Origin: Clavaria fumosa
Lineage: Eukaryota > Basidiomycota > Agaricomycetes > Agaricales > Clavariaceae
Direction of reading: 5' to 3'
Assembly: GCA_951802425.1 (NCBI GenBank)
Contig: OX637794.1
Location: 3,782,001-3,846,000, forward strand
DNA length: 64,000 nucleotides
Shown here: in pieces, positions 23,830-35,981 of the stretch
Position numbering within the stretch: the first letter of the stretch is position 1
Layout of the letters: the number at the start of each line of letters is the position of its first letter
Program-made: the position numbers and the translations under genes
The notes under the pieces: generated by a model
Told to the model about the DNA's origin: nothing
The model's input: the letters and a program-made list of their open reading frames with translations, nothing else
Databases searched by the model: none

Positions 23830-26800
23830 ATGGCGCGACCGATCGCGTTGCAAGACTTAGTCCACTGGAACGGAAAGGATGCTGGGACTGCCGATGAAGT
23901 TGAGATCGATGTAGAAGGGGATATCCAAGGGCCTGGTGCCTCAGAGTCTGACGGCGCAATTGCTCAAGACAATAAAAGAGAGTCTATGTATGTGACGCTC
24001 TTCGAACGTAAGTCATAGCATCATTCACGCGCTGTAGGCCAGCCGTATACACGACTTCCTGGCAGGAATGGGCAGAATTGTCCTCAACAATGAGTCACAC
24101 TTGCTTTCGCCTGCAGAGGTCGCTTGCCTTGACACCTACGCGAAGCTGTCTTGTGAGTGTAACCTGTGTTCTGTCGTACGCCAACATGTCACGGAGGACT
24201 TAGATGGTGCGCGCTTTCTCCTCGTACGGCTGGTACTGCGCAAGCACGACAAACTTCATCGCCTGAGCAAGCTCGCGTTTGAATCTGAGTTGGGCCCACA
24301 CATCCCCAATGTCATTGCTGAGCTGTGTAGGAGACAAGCCCCTGATCCGAACGTCGTGGCCAAGGAGCACAACATCATTGGCTCAACGTCGGAAGATGGC
24401 TCTGCGATTCAGGGAGCTCTGGCACCCGCAGAACCTGATGTCACATTCTTTGCTGAAGACGAGTCGCGGATGACGCTTAGGGAACTATTAGAATGTCTAA
24501 CAGTGAATGAAGTCTGCGCGGTCGCAAAAGAGCTTAAGTTGAAGATAATCAACACTGTGAGTATCAAGCAAACCGTCTGAGGCATTTCATGATGATTTTG
24601 GTATGCAGCGGGCTGGTCTCATCTCAGCTATCATGCGCTATTCGTCCACTCAAGGCACTTTAGGGTTGTCGGACATTCTAGTGCCTTCCAAAGGCAAGGC
24701 AAAAGATCTGAGACCTTCCAGGCAGACAACGTTGTCCTTTCATTCTCCTAAGTTCAGACCAGTCAAAGATCCAGTTAGAGCTATTGTGATAAAGATCTTA
24801 AGTATGTGTACCTGTCATTATTGGTCCTCCACTGATAAAGTATCTGCGCAGTCAAGTGTATTAGAGTAAACCCTGACGTGCTAAAGTTCTTTCGCCGTCT
24901 AAACATCATATTCTTCCGAGAGTCTGTCATCCCATGCTGTTCACCCCTTGCTGCGCTCATTCCAGCCCAATAGTACACAATTGCCTGAAAAGCTTTTGAC
25001 GCCCTCTCTACTTTCATGCGTCAGGAAGCGGCACTATCCTTCATATACGTTCTCTCGCACTGCGGACATATGGAAGACTCGAGAAGATTTGCTAAAGTTT
25101 GAGAGTGCTTTGGAGATAGAAGCAGCGTTGCAAGAACATCTCAATATCTCTGAGAGATACGCGGGGTTTAGAAGGGCGAGATCCACAGCGTCAATGCTCG
25201 GGAGTGAGAACATCAAGATGTCGTCTACGGCTGCGAGGGCTACCCTTGATTCCTCTGTGTCAAGTACAGAGACCGCCACACCCAGCTCTGCTACAGTTGT
25301 GGGAAAGGAGAACGCTCCACATATCCCTGAAATCGCCACCGAATCTATTCGAGTCACGGAAGCCCGATCTGTCAAAGTGATATTTGAATCCGTCTATGGT
25401 TTTTGGAAGGAAATAATCTCATGCAACATGGGTTCCACGAATGACGGCGAGGAAGAGGAGAACCGAAGAAGGCAGAGGGGCCTGAGGAGATTTGAATGTG
25501 GTTCGCTTCAGATTTCCCTCCTCGACTGAACTTCTGTCACTTGATGACCAGGTCTTCAGGCTACATTTATACGCGCATTGTACAGAGAGGAGCGGAGGCC
25601 CTCGGAATCCTGAAAGAGTATGATTACGAATTGGAAGTCCTCGAAGCACTGCTGTCGCAGCGCAGGTGGAAGAGAGGCAGCCGTGGCGCTTGGCATGACC
25701 GACGTGCGTTACTTCTCATGACCCATCTCAAGGACGGCAACCAGGCGGCAAAGAGAGCCTTAGACGCGGTGATAGAGGGGTTGCGGGATAGTGACACGCA
25801 TATAGGTCAGCTTTATTCTCTAGGTGGCCTAGCGGGTTCATTTATTCTGTCCCTTCTAGTCTATAGGCCAAAGCTTGAAAGGCGGCTCACTGTGCTCGAA
25901 AAGAGACTTAAAATTGCCCAAAAGGATCGGCATGTCTGCAATGGAACCTTAGTGAAACCTGGCAAAGTCTTGATTGAGGGTATTCGAGTCAAGGAAGCGG
26001 CTCTCGAGCCAATTGACCGTCGTCCTGAGCGGACTCCATGCCGAGATTTAACTGCCTACAGGGTGCCCCTTCAGGCTGAATCGTCCGAAGCCGCAAAGAA
26101 TGAGAAGAAACCGGTGCGCTTCCATGCTGTCATGCAGTTCTGAATGAAGTTCAGGCATACCGCCGTTATATGCAGACACATCCCATTTCAACAGGAAAGT
26201 CAATTTGGGTCGGGAGGGATGGAGAAGGAGTAAGCGTGGAGATCTTCGCGCTGCAGGAATATGAAAGCCATGGATTCAAGGGGTGTGTCCCTGTGTTACA
26301 ATCTTCCCGGAAATAATCCAATGCCATCGGTGTAGATTCCACTGCGAGAGCCGAATAGTGACCACGATTTTCGGGCTGTTGTTCTGGGACGTCCTCTTCG
26401 CGAATGTGCCTGGGGCATTGGAGACGCCCTGGCAGTCCGCGCCCATGGACATCGCCGAGGATAGCTTCTACTTCGCCCGGCAGCAGCTTATTGAGCGGCG
26501 ACTATCTGAGATCGAGACAGGTCAGGGGCCCACCATCCTGGCCAGGGTTGATGACCTGCATCGGGAGCACGAGACGTGGTGTGTTGGTGTGAGATGGGAT
26601 CTGTTCGAGAAAGAGGATTTGGTTCAGATTGTTGATGTGATATTGCCCCCGTTTCCCTTGCTTCGTTGCCTCCCTTCTCAGACCTTTTTGCATTAGTGCA
26701 TTGGAAGCAGGCCGTTGGCCCTGATCTGTCGGGTGCTTGCGGAAGACTACGCGAGCCGGACGAGTGGTGTGCCCGATCTGGTCGTTTGGAAGCACGATGA

Positions 26801-27273
26801 TCGGAAATGCCGATTCGTCGAAGTCAAGGGACCTGGGGACACAGAGCGCGAAAACCAGAAGGTATATCCCTTTTCTCTCCTCATATTCTTTCGCAGAATC
26901 CCTCAGACGAACTCAGATATGGATGGATGTTCTCCTTCGAGCTGGTGTGGCCGTCGAAGTGTGCAGGGTGGAGGAGCGCGGCTACGCGGAACGGAGAAAA
27001 CACGATAAGGAAGAAAAGAAGAGAAGGCGGCGGGCATCGTTGATGAAGCGGAGCGCGCGCGAAAATGTACAAGTGGATGGGGACACCAAGGAGTCTGAGG
27101 TACTGGAGCATGAACCACTCAACTCCAGCGACGCTGGCGAGGCGCAGCCGAAGGATGCAACAAAGCGAGCTGCCGAGCTGGGTGAGTCGACGGTGCATAC
27201 CCCGAGGTTCACCAAACGTCGCCGCCAGGTGGAGGTGCAGCTGATTAGCTTGCCGCCAAGAGAAACATCTTGA
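23830..27273 (+). CDS. FAN1: Fanconi-associated nuclease FAN1 (VRR-NUC)
   Basis: Twelve exons (23830-24007, 24066-24152, 24204-24556, 24609-24801, 24852-24921, 24974-25497, 25560-25805, 25860-26113, 26155-26282, 26336-26636, 26697-26861, 26917-27273) give 951 residues. The SAP-like region includes LRELLECLTVNEVCAVAKEL. The middle part has the FAN1 run YTRIVQRGAEALGILKEY and LLSQRRWKRGSRGAWHDRRA. The VRR-NUC core is SRIVTTIFGLLFWDVLF, then SGVPDLVVWKHDDRKCRFVEVKGPGD, which supplies the PD and ExK catalytic residues. FAN1 is a structure-specific 5' nuclease acting in interstrand crosslink repair. No zinc-finger-like UBZ cysteines are visible at the N-terminus. The tail is basic and Lys/Arg-rich. 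Intron 8 in this model is only 41 nt (26114-26154). Confidence 0.93.
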
Positions 27274-27446
27274 CCATGGTCTCTGGGTGAATCTTTGTTA
27301 CCTTTATGATCTATTGCTGTACATGTATCAACGATTTAGAGCAGCTATCCTGTGATTACTGTACTTTTTCAATGAGATGTTTGTAGCGAGCAGAGGTTGA
27401 TATATACGTTGATAATCCAGGGTGTGCGCAGCCGCTCACGCCTGAG

Positions 27447-27620
27447 GCCCATCCACACCAACCCCCATCGCCTGCGTCCACCTACACCCGCATCGACTCG
27501 TGCCCTATGCACCCCACTCATGTCTGCGCCCCATCCACGCCAACCCCCACCACCTGCGCACACCCATGCCTGCACGCCACCCACATCGACCCATGCCCTA
27601 TCCGCCCCATCCACTCCACC
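27447..27620. repeat. Imperfect tandem duplication, unit about 80 bp, C-rich
   Basis: Two similar blocks start near 27447 and 27527. Each contains CCATCCAC, CCAACCCCCA, CCTGCG and ATCGACYCRTGCCCTAT in the same order. This resembles a two-copy degenerate minisatellite. Open frames across it have no homology I recognise. Confidence 0.6.
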
Positions 27621-27734
27621 CATGCCTCTGCAACGGCCCAAGCCCCCGTCGCAGTCACAGACTAACGGTTGGGACTCGGGCCGTTGAAGGGAGGTGGGGG
27701 TGAAGACTGCATTTCTTGTCAAATTGGGGCCCTA

Positions 27735-27805
27735 TATAGAGAATGTGAACGTGAATGTAGATGTAGAGAATGGGAGCGTAAACGTAGAGAACGTGAACAT
27801 GGACA
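27735..27805. repeat. Degenerate hexanucleotide tract
   Basis: Loosely repeated units of the form GTGAAC, GTAGAT and GTAGAG run for about 70 bp, typical of a decayed microsatellite. Confidence 0.45.
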
Positions 27806-28584
27806 TACCATCATGTGGGTAGAGAACATATATCCAACAGCAACTCTGAGAGCAACACCAGCCATATCTGTGGTTGAATCATGGACGAGCATTGCACGCA
27901 GACCATTAAAGAGAGTTATGAGTCTGTAATCTTGGCCGTCTTGCTAGAATTTAACGATTGGTTTGGTGAAGACGGAATACTCGGAAACGCCGTCCTGTTT
28001 GTTTGGGGACTGTGGTCCAATCCTGAGATACCATTGCGAGGAGACGTCTAGATAAACAGAATCGATGGACAACGCTGACAAGGAGAAGATGAATCCCAGT
28101 CGCAGTCGCCGAGACTACATTCCCACTTGACGCGCGAGCTAATTGGCTAAGTGTGCGATTAAAAAAAAAACCTACCCTGACTCGACCAATACTGCGATTT
28201 TTGAACCGAGTTCCGAGTTGAGTGGTGTATCAGCGTAAGCCATACATCGAGGTGAAATGAGACAAATTGCTTGACCTCAACCACCAAGTGTGGTGCGTGG
28301 TGATGAGGTCGTCACGACTAAAAACTAGTTCACTCGCAGCTCTAGTTCCATCCAGTTCACACACCACGCGTGCGACGAACACGTTCGGGCCGAGTCACGT
28401 ACTGGAAGTGTGGAAGCGTGGCTCGCCGCTGAGACTCGAGTTCATCACCCTTCTCTTGCTCGCCTACCCTCGTTTGTTTCTGCCAGCTGCAACGCCATAG
28501 CATACACAAGTCTAGAAACGTTCCAACCAGCCCCTGCTTTCCAACATACACGATCGAAAAACACCTTGCTCACATTCAAAGCCA

Positions 28585-31500
28585 ATGCCCGCTACAACGC
28601 CCGTCTTCTCGCGTCAAGCGCGTACCATGAGCCCGCCCCTCTCCCATGCACCCACAGCAAGCTCCCAGAGCCTGGTGCACAAACTCAACGTTGTGACACG
28701 CCTGGCGATCGAAGGCAAGGCTAGGCAGAGCGAACCAGGCGCTGCCATTAAAATGTACCTCAGGGTGTGTTCCGGCGCTCCCTCCACCATTGTGAGGCCA
28801 TACTTATCGTCGTATAGATATCTCTGCCATTGGATAGCGTGACGCCAGGCTCGACGATCCCTCTTTTTGCCGGTGAGCACATTGTCTTTTCTCATCTCTT
28901 ATGTCTTCACCGACCGTCATGCACAGAGGAAAATATCAAAATTCTCACTTCTCAGACGCACCCGATCGACAGCAACTCGGTGCCATACAATTTCTCGTCC
29001 GCCGTCTCTCCTCTGCTCCATAACGCTGCGCGAGCTCTCATGCTCCCTGCTCGCTCTTCACAATCGTACCTTGCCCTTTTCGGCTTCCCATTTCCTTCTA
29101 GAAACTCACCTTCACCCTCATCCCTCTCGAACTCTACACCCAAACTGGACGACAAATACACAGGCCATATACTCGTCAGCGGATACCACGTATCATTCGT
29201 CCTCCCAAAAGAATTTCCGCCGAAGTCTAGTCTAGATCTCGGCTCAGTCGATTCGATTCCTTCGTCCAGCAGGCGTAGACGGCAGTCCGTCTCTGAAAAG
29301 AATACCTTGCAATTTATGGCAGCCATTGAACTCATGGTCCCCTTCCTTTCCAGGCCTCCACGTGCACCGTACCTGGTGAGTCGACTCTTCTGTTCTGCTT
29401 TAAGTTCCAACTTACATTATCAGCTCTCTATCCCAACGCCTCGTTGTTTGTCGAATACCATCCGACTGCGGATTTTCCCACCCAGCACCACCGCTTCGTC
29501 GTTCGCCTCGCTTTCTTCAGCCGAAGAAGAAGGCAGCAGCTGGGACCTGACCTCCGATCCATATGTCACGCGGTCGTCTCTCCGACCGAGTCGTGGCCAC
29601 TCGTACACGCATTTCGCAGACGACGAGTCGTCGGATTCGTCCAACGCTGGCTTTTCGGATGGCTGCGGGATACAGGGCACTTTCCCGAGCACCGAGTGCA
29701 TCAGGGTGCGCTGGGCCGCGCCAATGAAGTCGATCGACCTCCCGACTGGTGGAGACGCCCGGCGGAAGGTCGGCGTGCGCGACGTCAAGGGCGAGATGAC
29801 ATGCGCCGTCCTCGGGAAGGGCAAGGACGCGAGTGCAGGGTCCAGTGGGAGGGACGGGGTGATCATGCGCGTGGAGTACAAGGTGACATGTAAGGGCGTC
29901 TGGTTCCCCGGTGTCGCGACGCTGCTGGGGATGGACCTTGGCCTTCTCGCGCGGAACTCAGACGTCGCATGGCTCAGCGGGACGGAGGGAAAGTGGACGG
30001 TGACGGGTGGGCAAGGCTTTACTGGATGGGACGTCGTGGGTTCCTCGCCTCTCGCATGTTCTGACTCGGCTGAAGACGACGCGGCGATCGAGACGCCGAT
30101 CATCCCCGCACAGGAGCTCAAGCCATTCATTCGGCCGCGCTACGATTCTAACAACGCCTCGACGTCTGCGGCCTCTCTCCTCCGCGCACCGCTGCCCGCC
30201 CAGAACGTAGCGGAATATTCTTTCGAGGGCTCTGGGACGTCCTCTGCCCTTCCAGGGTCCTCGCCCTCGATAAGTTCTCTCGGTCCTAGTCCTAACGGCA
30301 CCCGCAGCCGCGCCAACTCCATCACGTCCGCCCCTGTCGTGAAAGGCCGCAGCCCAGATGTCCCGTCGCGTCCACCCGTGTTGCCCATCACGGTCCACAT
30401 CAACATGAACGACCTCCTCCCCCCATCAAAAAACATCCTCACCGTGAACATCTCTGGCACGATACTTGTCACGCCCAGGAACCGAATGCTCAACAGCGGC
30501 GGATTCACTTCCAGATCGTCGTCACCGCTGCCCTCGGACGACGAGTTCGACCTGGAGCCCATCGTCCTGCCCTACTTCAATGTCTTCGCTGCTGACTCGG
30601 AGAGCACCATCATCACCCTCCGGAACGAGGCTGACGGGGCGACCGTGGACGTGTACAACCCCTCGGGTGACCTGCGCGAGGCGCAGACGCGCAGGACCGT
30701 CCTGCAGAAGGGCGGTTTCACCAAGTGCGGTATGGACGGCGAGCGCATCGCCGTGCGGCTCCTCCGCACGCCCGTCTTCTCCAAAGAGCCCTACGCCACC
30801 AGGGGCCCTAACGGTATCCTCGGCGCCGCCCCGTCCCCAGCCATTCTCCGCCGCATGGGACACTCATCCACGCGACAGACATCGACGGCCTCTCATGCAG
30901 ACGGCCCGCTGATGATCCCATCTGTTCTCGTGAACGTCACTCCCCTTCTCGTCAGCGATGGTGTGGTCCCCGAGGCCTGTGCGGTTCGCGCGCGGCTGCC
31001 TGTTCCCGTATTTCGGGACTCCGCGTGGTTCGAGTTCGGCTTCGCGGAGCCCGCGTCCGCCGCGCTCGGCTCCAGCAAGCCGCCACCACGGGTGGAGATA
31101 GCAAGTGTGAGCGTTGGAGGGGTGCCTGTGCGGTTTGACGCTGGCCCCGTCTCGAACCAAGACAAAAACGACTTGTTGGCCGGACTGCGTTTGAGCTTCG
31201 AGGATATACATGAGACTCAATGGTTGATGTGGGCAAAAGCACACGTCGGGAATACGGCTGGTGGCGAGTTCGAAGTGAACTATATCTGCAAGGAAGTCGT
31301 AGACAATACGAAGAAGGGAAAGGCCAAGGCTCAGACTCAGCTGCTTGTTCTCTTACCCACGTTCACGCTTCCAGTCGGCCTGTTGGAGGTTTACGTCGAA
31401 TCCCCAGGTATGAGGCAATTGTGGCTTGTCATTTTCATACTGACGTCTTGTGTACCGTACGCAGGGTTGGAAGTTCTGGCCGTCGAAACTAATCTCAAAC

Positions 31501-32135
31501 ATCAACAGTCTACTCCGAGCGGCCCTAGATTAATGCACCATTCCGCAGCCGAGCTATTTCAGCCCCGTTTGATACTCTCCGTCCAATCCACAGCCTCCAT
31601 CTCCACATATACTCGATTTCTAATCTTCTGGTCGAAGGCAATTGCGATTCTTACACCCATCATATGTATCTGCCTTGTATTCTGCGTCCTCCACCTTGGA
31701 ACCGAGCTCCATCAAGTGAAACACTCAATAGTGTCATACCCATCCCTTGTGGGAGGACGATGGAACGACGCGCCACAGGCACCAGCTACGGTTACTGTGG
31801 TCTCCACTTCCACTGTCTTTACCTCCGAAGACACTGCATGGTGGTTGTCTGCTAGCTCGACAGTTTCCCTTACGACTCTTTCACCATCACCTTCTCCAGA
31901 GAAGATGTCTTCGCAGGAAGCAGAGCCGACCGAAACAACTTCTCACGAGCAGGCTTCGGCTTCGGCCCCGGCTGACTACGCGCTCCTCCCGGTCCACTCA
32001 TCACCCTTCCATTGGCCTCTCCGATTTAATATTTCACCTCCTAACATTACGTTAGAGCATGTACTGAAAGGTTTGCGGAAAGTCTGGGCGTTTTGCAGGA
32101 CGGCTTATCATTACCCATTACCCCCACCTCCATGA
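28585..32135 (+). CDS. Large uncharacterised protein with C-terminal membrane anchor
   Basis: Five exons (28585-28764, 28818-28872, 28927-29375, 29424-31407, 31465-32135) give 1112 residues. I do not recognise the family. The body is mostly beta-rich-looking sequence broken by Ser/Pro-rich linkers (for example around the codons at 30205-30350). One hydrophobic stretch, FLIFWSKAIAILTPIICICLVFCVLHLG at about residues 945-970, looks like a single membrane span. About 140 Ser/Thr/Pro-rich residues follow it. No N-terminal signal peptide is evident, so a tail-proximal anchor in an internal membrane is possible. The exon 1 ATG at 28585 is chosen because splicing runs in frame into KMYLRISLPLDSVTPGS. 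The long open frame starting at 28830 simply reads through two introns. Codon use in the middle exon is GC-rich. Confidence 0.75.
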
Positions 32136-33400
32136 CCATATGGACCCATATCCAACTATGTCTGCTTATGATCTAATATGTACCCACGATACGTGCAAGA
32201 CCTTCACGATTTGAGATCGCAACATTTGAGATTTGAGACTTCAATGTTAGCCAATGAGTATCGTAGAAGAAAAGGCAGCGCACCATAACAGCAGCGAAAA
32301 CACCTGAACAAACACTGGTCATACCAAAAATCCCTAATTAGGTGATGGTGATTGAGGCCAGTGTGAGTATTTCCGCGTGGCTGTTGGGCGCCCGGAACAA
32401 GTCCTGCGTCCAGGCCGAGCGAATGCAAAAGGAAGACAACTGATATGACTGCCTAGCCGCCAGCGTTACGTGGACATGATGACCCATCAGGCCTGCATCA
32501 GGCCTCAGGGCCTACCTTCAGAACGCAAGGCTCGGGAGAGCCAGAGTCCCGATACCGCTCGTCTGACCCGTCTTCACTTGACAGACACGAGCTGCCCTCC
32601 ATTTCAAGGTCGCCCGTTTTTGACGTCGAACGCTTACCAGTTTCTTGGACATTTCAAGGCACCGGGCTGTGGAGCGACATACGATGCGACCGAGGTATCG
32701 AAGGCCCACTCTCGAGGTTGACGGGAGGTCTCTCCGAGCATCACAGTACAGGCCAGCAGGATGCGTACCCTGTTGAATTCACGTACTGAGTAATGAGCGT
32801 GATCTTGAGGCCTGGGTGATCAGAGTCTGTTGCAGTCCAGAAGTGGGGAACTGCGTCAAGAGGCGGAACGAGAGTTGAGGTGCAAATGCCGGGCATATTA
32901 TGGCGAAGCGACAAGGTAGACGTGGACGATAAGCACACAATCCCAAGCCATCCTGGTCAGCGATATCGTCCACGTTTCACATAGATAACGTCTGTGGGTC
33001 TCGCGGAACAGGCGCTGTATTTAATCGTTGGTCCAACGGACCGGTTTCCCTGCCAATGGATGGAACCCTGAAGATCTTCAGCGGCTTAGCTTGGTAGAAT
33101 TATTCCACTAACGTCCCTGTATTCGCGCCGTCCAGGTGGGCGTGAGATTCCGTCCACAGGGTCCTTTGCCGCAAATGTCGTTAGTGTGCTGCTGCAGATC
33201 TTGGTTCTAGTAGTTAATCTCAGGACCGACCAGAGGTTAGCCCCATCGAGCCGAGGTCAGTCGTTGGCCATTATTGGACTCAGGATTCGAATACAGTAAC
33301 AGATCTACCAATATTCACAATCATGCATCATGTTAAGAAGTGAGGGCAAAATACTCTATCGTACACGTTTTAGCAAAGCAAGTCCTAACCGCGCATTAGC
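32136..33400. other. Convergent intergenic region, no gene recognised
   Basis: The gap lies between the stops of the membrane-anchored protein and RFA1. Short frames such as 32470-32721 plus lack any recognisable feature. I searched for a tRNA around 33395-33510 without success. Confidence 0.5.
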
Positions 33401-35573
33401 TCAGCGTGCCCAAGCTGAACGAAGCCGCTCCACCAAGAACTGACATTCGTCTCGATAATCGAGAGGTAAAAGCTTGAGGACCGTGGTTTCGACTCGGGGT
33501 GCATCCTGCGATGCTCAATCCGCCGCAGGTGATGCAAATGAAAGAAAAATGGCTTACGTTGTATGCAGACATTTTGGCGCGGCACGAGAAATTATAAGAG
33601 TTGCAACTGACCCTCTTGACAATTTCAGTGAAAGCAGTTTCACTCTGCTCCTGTGAAGAGATTGGAACGAAGCGCAATTCATGTTATGACATGGCACGAA
33701 CTTGAATGTCGTGGAGAGCATCGGCCGTCTGGCCAAACAACGCGAGACCAAAGTCGTTGAAACCGTGCAACCAGAGCTGTCCGGAATGATCAGCGACGGC
33801 CACGGCAAGTCTATACCTATCATGACAGTCAAACTCATCGCAACCATACACAACTATGATCACCTACAACCAAAGCGGTTTTTCATGCGTCATCTCGCAT
33901 TTGTCACATTTCCAGCCGTCTGCAGCTTGAACTACCCTTTTACTGCAAGGTTGCCCTTGGCGCCCTGGGCATCCAGGATAGAAGATATTATCTTGTTTCA
34001 CATGCATGATGGTGCCACGGATGCTAAAGTAATCGGGTTGATCGTTCTCGCCCAACTTAGCGGCTTTGACGTCCTCGACGCTCACGATGTCATTGCGACT
34101 GAATGAGGCTCCCCCGCCACCGCCCATGGTGTTCGTGTGTGCTCGGAAAGTCTGATTTGCGCCAGAGGAATCAAACCATCCCCGAAGCGCGTATGTTTCA
34201 TCAATGTTCGGATTGAGGGACATCGTGCATCCTGAATGCATCGAAAGCGACCGTCCTAGCATTTGTCAATGTCCATGAGATGTCCATGTTTGCCGGAGGA
34301 TAAGACTCACCCCCAAAGTCACCGACCCTGGCCCCCTTGAATGCAACGACTGGATTGTCGTTGAGACTCCATTGTTCGGCTTGTTTGCCCCAGAGAGTGA
34401 TGCGTACTGAGAAGCCTGACTGGTCAACTAGTGTCAATTCGCGTTTAGTGATCTGTTTGTTTGTTTGCTTGGACGTAATTTCGCCCAAGGGTCCCATTTC
34501 CTTGACGATAGCAATAACGTCTGCCGAGACGATTGGCACGCAAATATGGCTTCACAGGAAAGATACATACCGCAGGTCGCATCTTTCACCAGATCTTGCA
34601 AGCCGCTGAGCGACACAAAGTTGTATTTGATCGTGGGGGCGTTGGTCGCCTCAAGACACTGCCCGGGAGTCAGCTAATCTGGTGTGCAGGTATGTTGGAT
34701 GACTCACTTCCTCCACTTCTGTATAACGCTCGAGGCCTAACTCGTAGTCATTGGCGAGATTGCTGAATTTCTTTTTCGCCAAATTCACACGTGCTTTCGA
34801 GATGTAATAGATCTTCCCTTCCTCGAGCTTGTCGTACAACTCGTCCACCGCGGCGTTAAAAGCTGTGGCCTTGATTTCTCCCGTATCATCCATGAGGGTC
34901 AGATTGAAAAGTCTGCCTTCGCCGCGTTGATTTGACCATGCTCTGATATCCGATTTTTGCGTGACCAGTGCTTTGATTGTCCAATTGTTTTGATAAGGGC
35001 TTAAGCCTTCAATAGGGTAGATTGGGCGTTGGCGATCTGGTGGAGGCTGCACTTGGCGAGGCTGGTTGGGTGGTTGGACGAGAGGTCGTTGAACAGCTGG
35101 ATTGGGCTGTTGTTGTGCTGCGGACGAGGAGCCTTCTGCTCCAGCACTACTGTGTCCTCCTGGAGGTTGCGGATTGCCAATCTTATGACCAGGACTGCCG
35201 ATCACGCGAAGACCTGAAACGACTATCATGGCTCTGAAACGAGGTGTAAGCATCCCGAAGGAGGCAGACTCGAACTGATATCCCACTTTTTGCCGCCAAT
35301 CAAGCTTCTAATGCACTTCTCGATAACCACAACTGCATACTTCTGAATGACCTTATCCTCAATAAGAGAATTGTATTGAGTAACAAGCAATGTTCGGGCG
35401 ATGTGGACTCCGTCAGACACCATGAGGAGGTATCTAATTGGCGCCTGGGTCTGGTTAGGGTTGGCGGGAGCGAAATGAAGGATCTGCACGGTGTGCTCTG
35501 AGCTGAACAGAGCGGCATCCTTGTCGTTGTCGTCCAAGAAACGAGCACATATTCCAGTGGAGAGATTGAACAT
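33401..35573 (-). CDS. RFA1: Replication factor A large subunit (RPA70)
   Basis: Eight exons (35287-35573, 34708-35233, 34571-34658, 34311-34520, 33871-34255, 33702-33816, 33558-33650, 33401-33505) give 602 residues, the family length. DBD-F is followed by a Gln/Pro-rich linker. Then come DBD-A (IEGLSPYQNNWTIKALVTQK, RGEGRLFNLTLMDDTGEI), DBD-B (DLVKDATCDVIAIVKEMG, RELTLVDQSGFSVRITLWG) and DBD-C with its zinc ribbon near residues 465-490. RPA binds single-stranded DNA in replication, repair and recombination. The C-terminal helix (DYRDECQFLVERLRSAW) is the part that trimerises with RPA32 and RPA14. Intron 1 was placed so that GGKK joins AMIVVSGLRVIG. A TCGCGT motif lies 34 bp upstream of the ATG. 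The zinc ribbon spacing is unusual (see findings). Confidence 0.95.
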
Positions 35574-35981
35574 TGAGCCTGCGGGTCGTCGAGGGTCGTC
35601 AGAGAGTCGCGTTGTATGTATGTATATGTGTATGCGTATAATTTGGCATGTTTGCGAGATTTGGCCTCGTGATCACGGACAACTTTGACCATCTACCCCC
35701 TCCCCCAACCGGGCAACGATACTCCAACACCACACCATGGCTTCGCGACGAGTCTGCTCTTCACATTCATCATGGAGCACGAGGTCAGATGAATGGCTGA
35801 TGCTATTGCTCGTTTCATCTCCGATAGTCACGCCACCACCAACAACTCTGAAAAGTCGATGCCATTGTCTAGAAACAGAAGTCAAGCCAAGGTCCCCTTT
35901 AGTGAGCGTTTTTGTAATATTTTTTATGCTATCGATCCACTCTTGTCCGACCCATGCTGCTGGCTTTACATCCAACCCTGC
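35574..35981. other. RFA1 upstream region / IDO 3' region
   Basis: No gene was recognised. An open minus frame (35673-35975) lies downstream of the IDO stop and looks non-coding. A possible 5' UTR splice acceptor CCCGCAG precedes the RFA1 ATG. Confidence 0.5.

Larger units (their letters stand above)
27274..28584. other. Intergenic with C-rich and purine-rich repeats
   Basis: No gene is recognised in these 1.3 kb. Short frames at 27369-27722 and 27397-27687 are products of a compositionally biased repeat, described separately. It should include the FAN1 3' UTR and the promoter of the next gene. Confidence 0.5.

Noticed and set aside
28830..32135. Single 1101-residue open frame as an intronless gene
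   Set aside because: It reads through four positions with good donor and acceptor signals. Splicing gives a longer continuous N-terminus from 28585 and removes unlikely peptide segments.
33395..33510. Possible tRNA (TTAGCTCAG-like start and a GTTTCGACTC segment)
   Set aside because: The ends do not pair as an acceptor stem and there is no proper anticodon arm. The region is the RFA1 last exon on the minus strand.
35673..35975. Minus-strand 100-codon frame just after the IDO stop
   Set aside because: No conservation or start context; it is explained as IDO 3' UTR.
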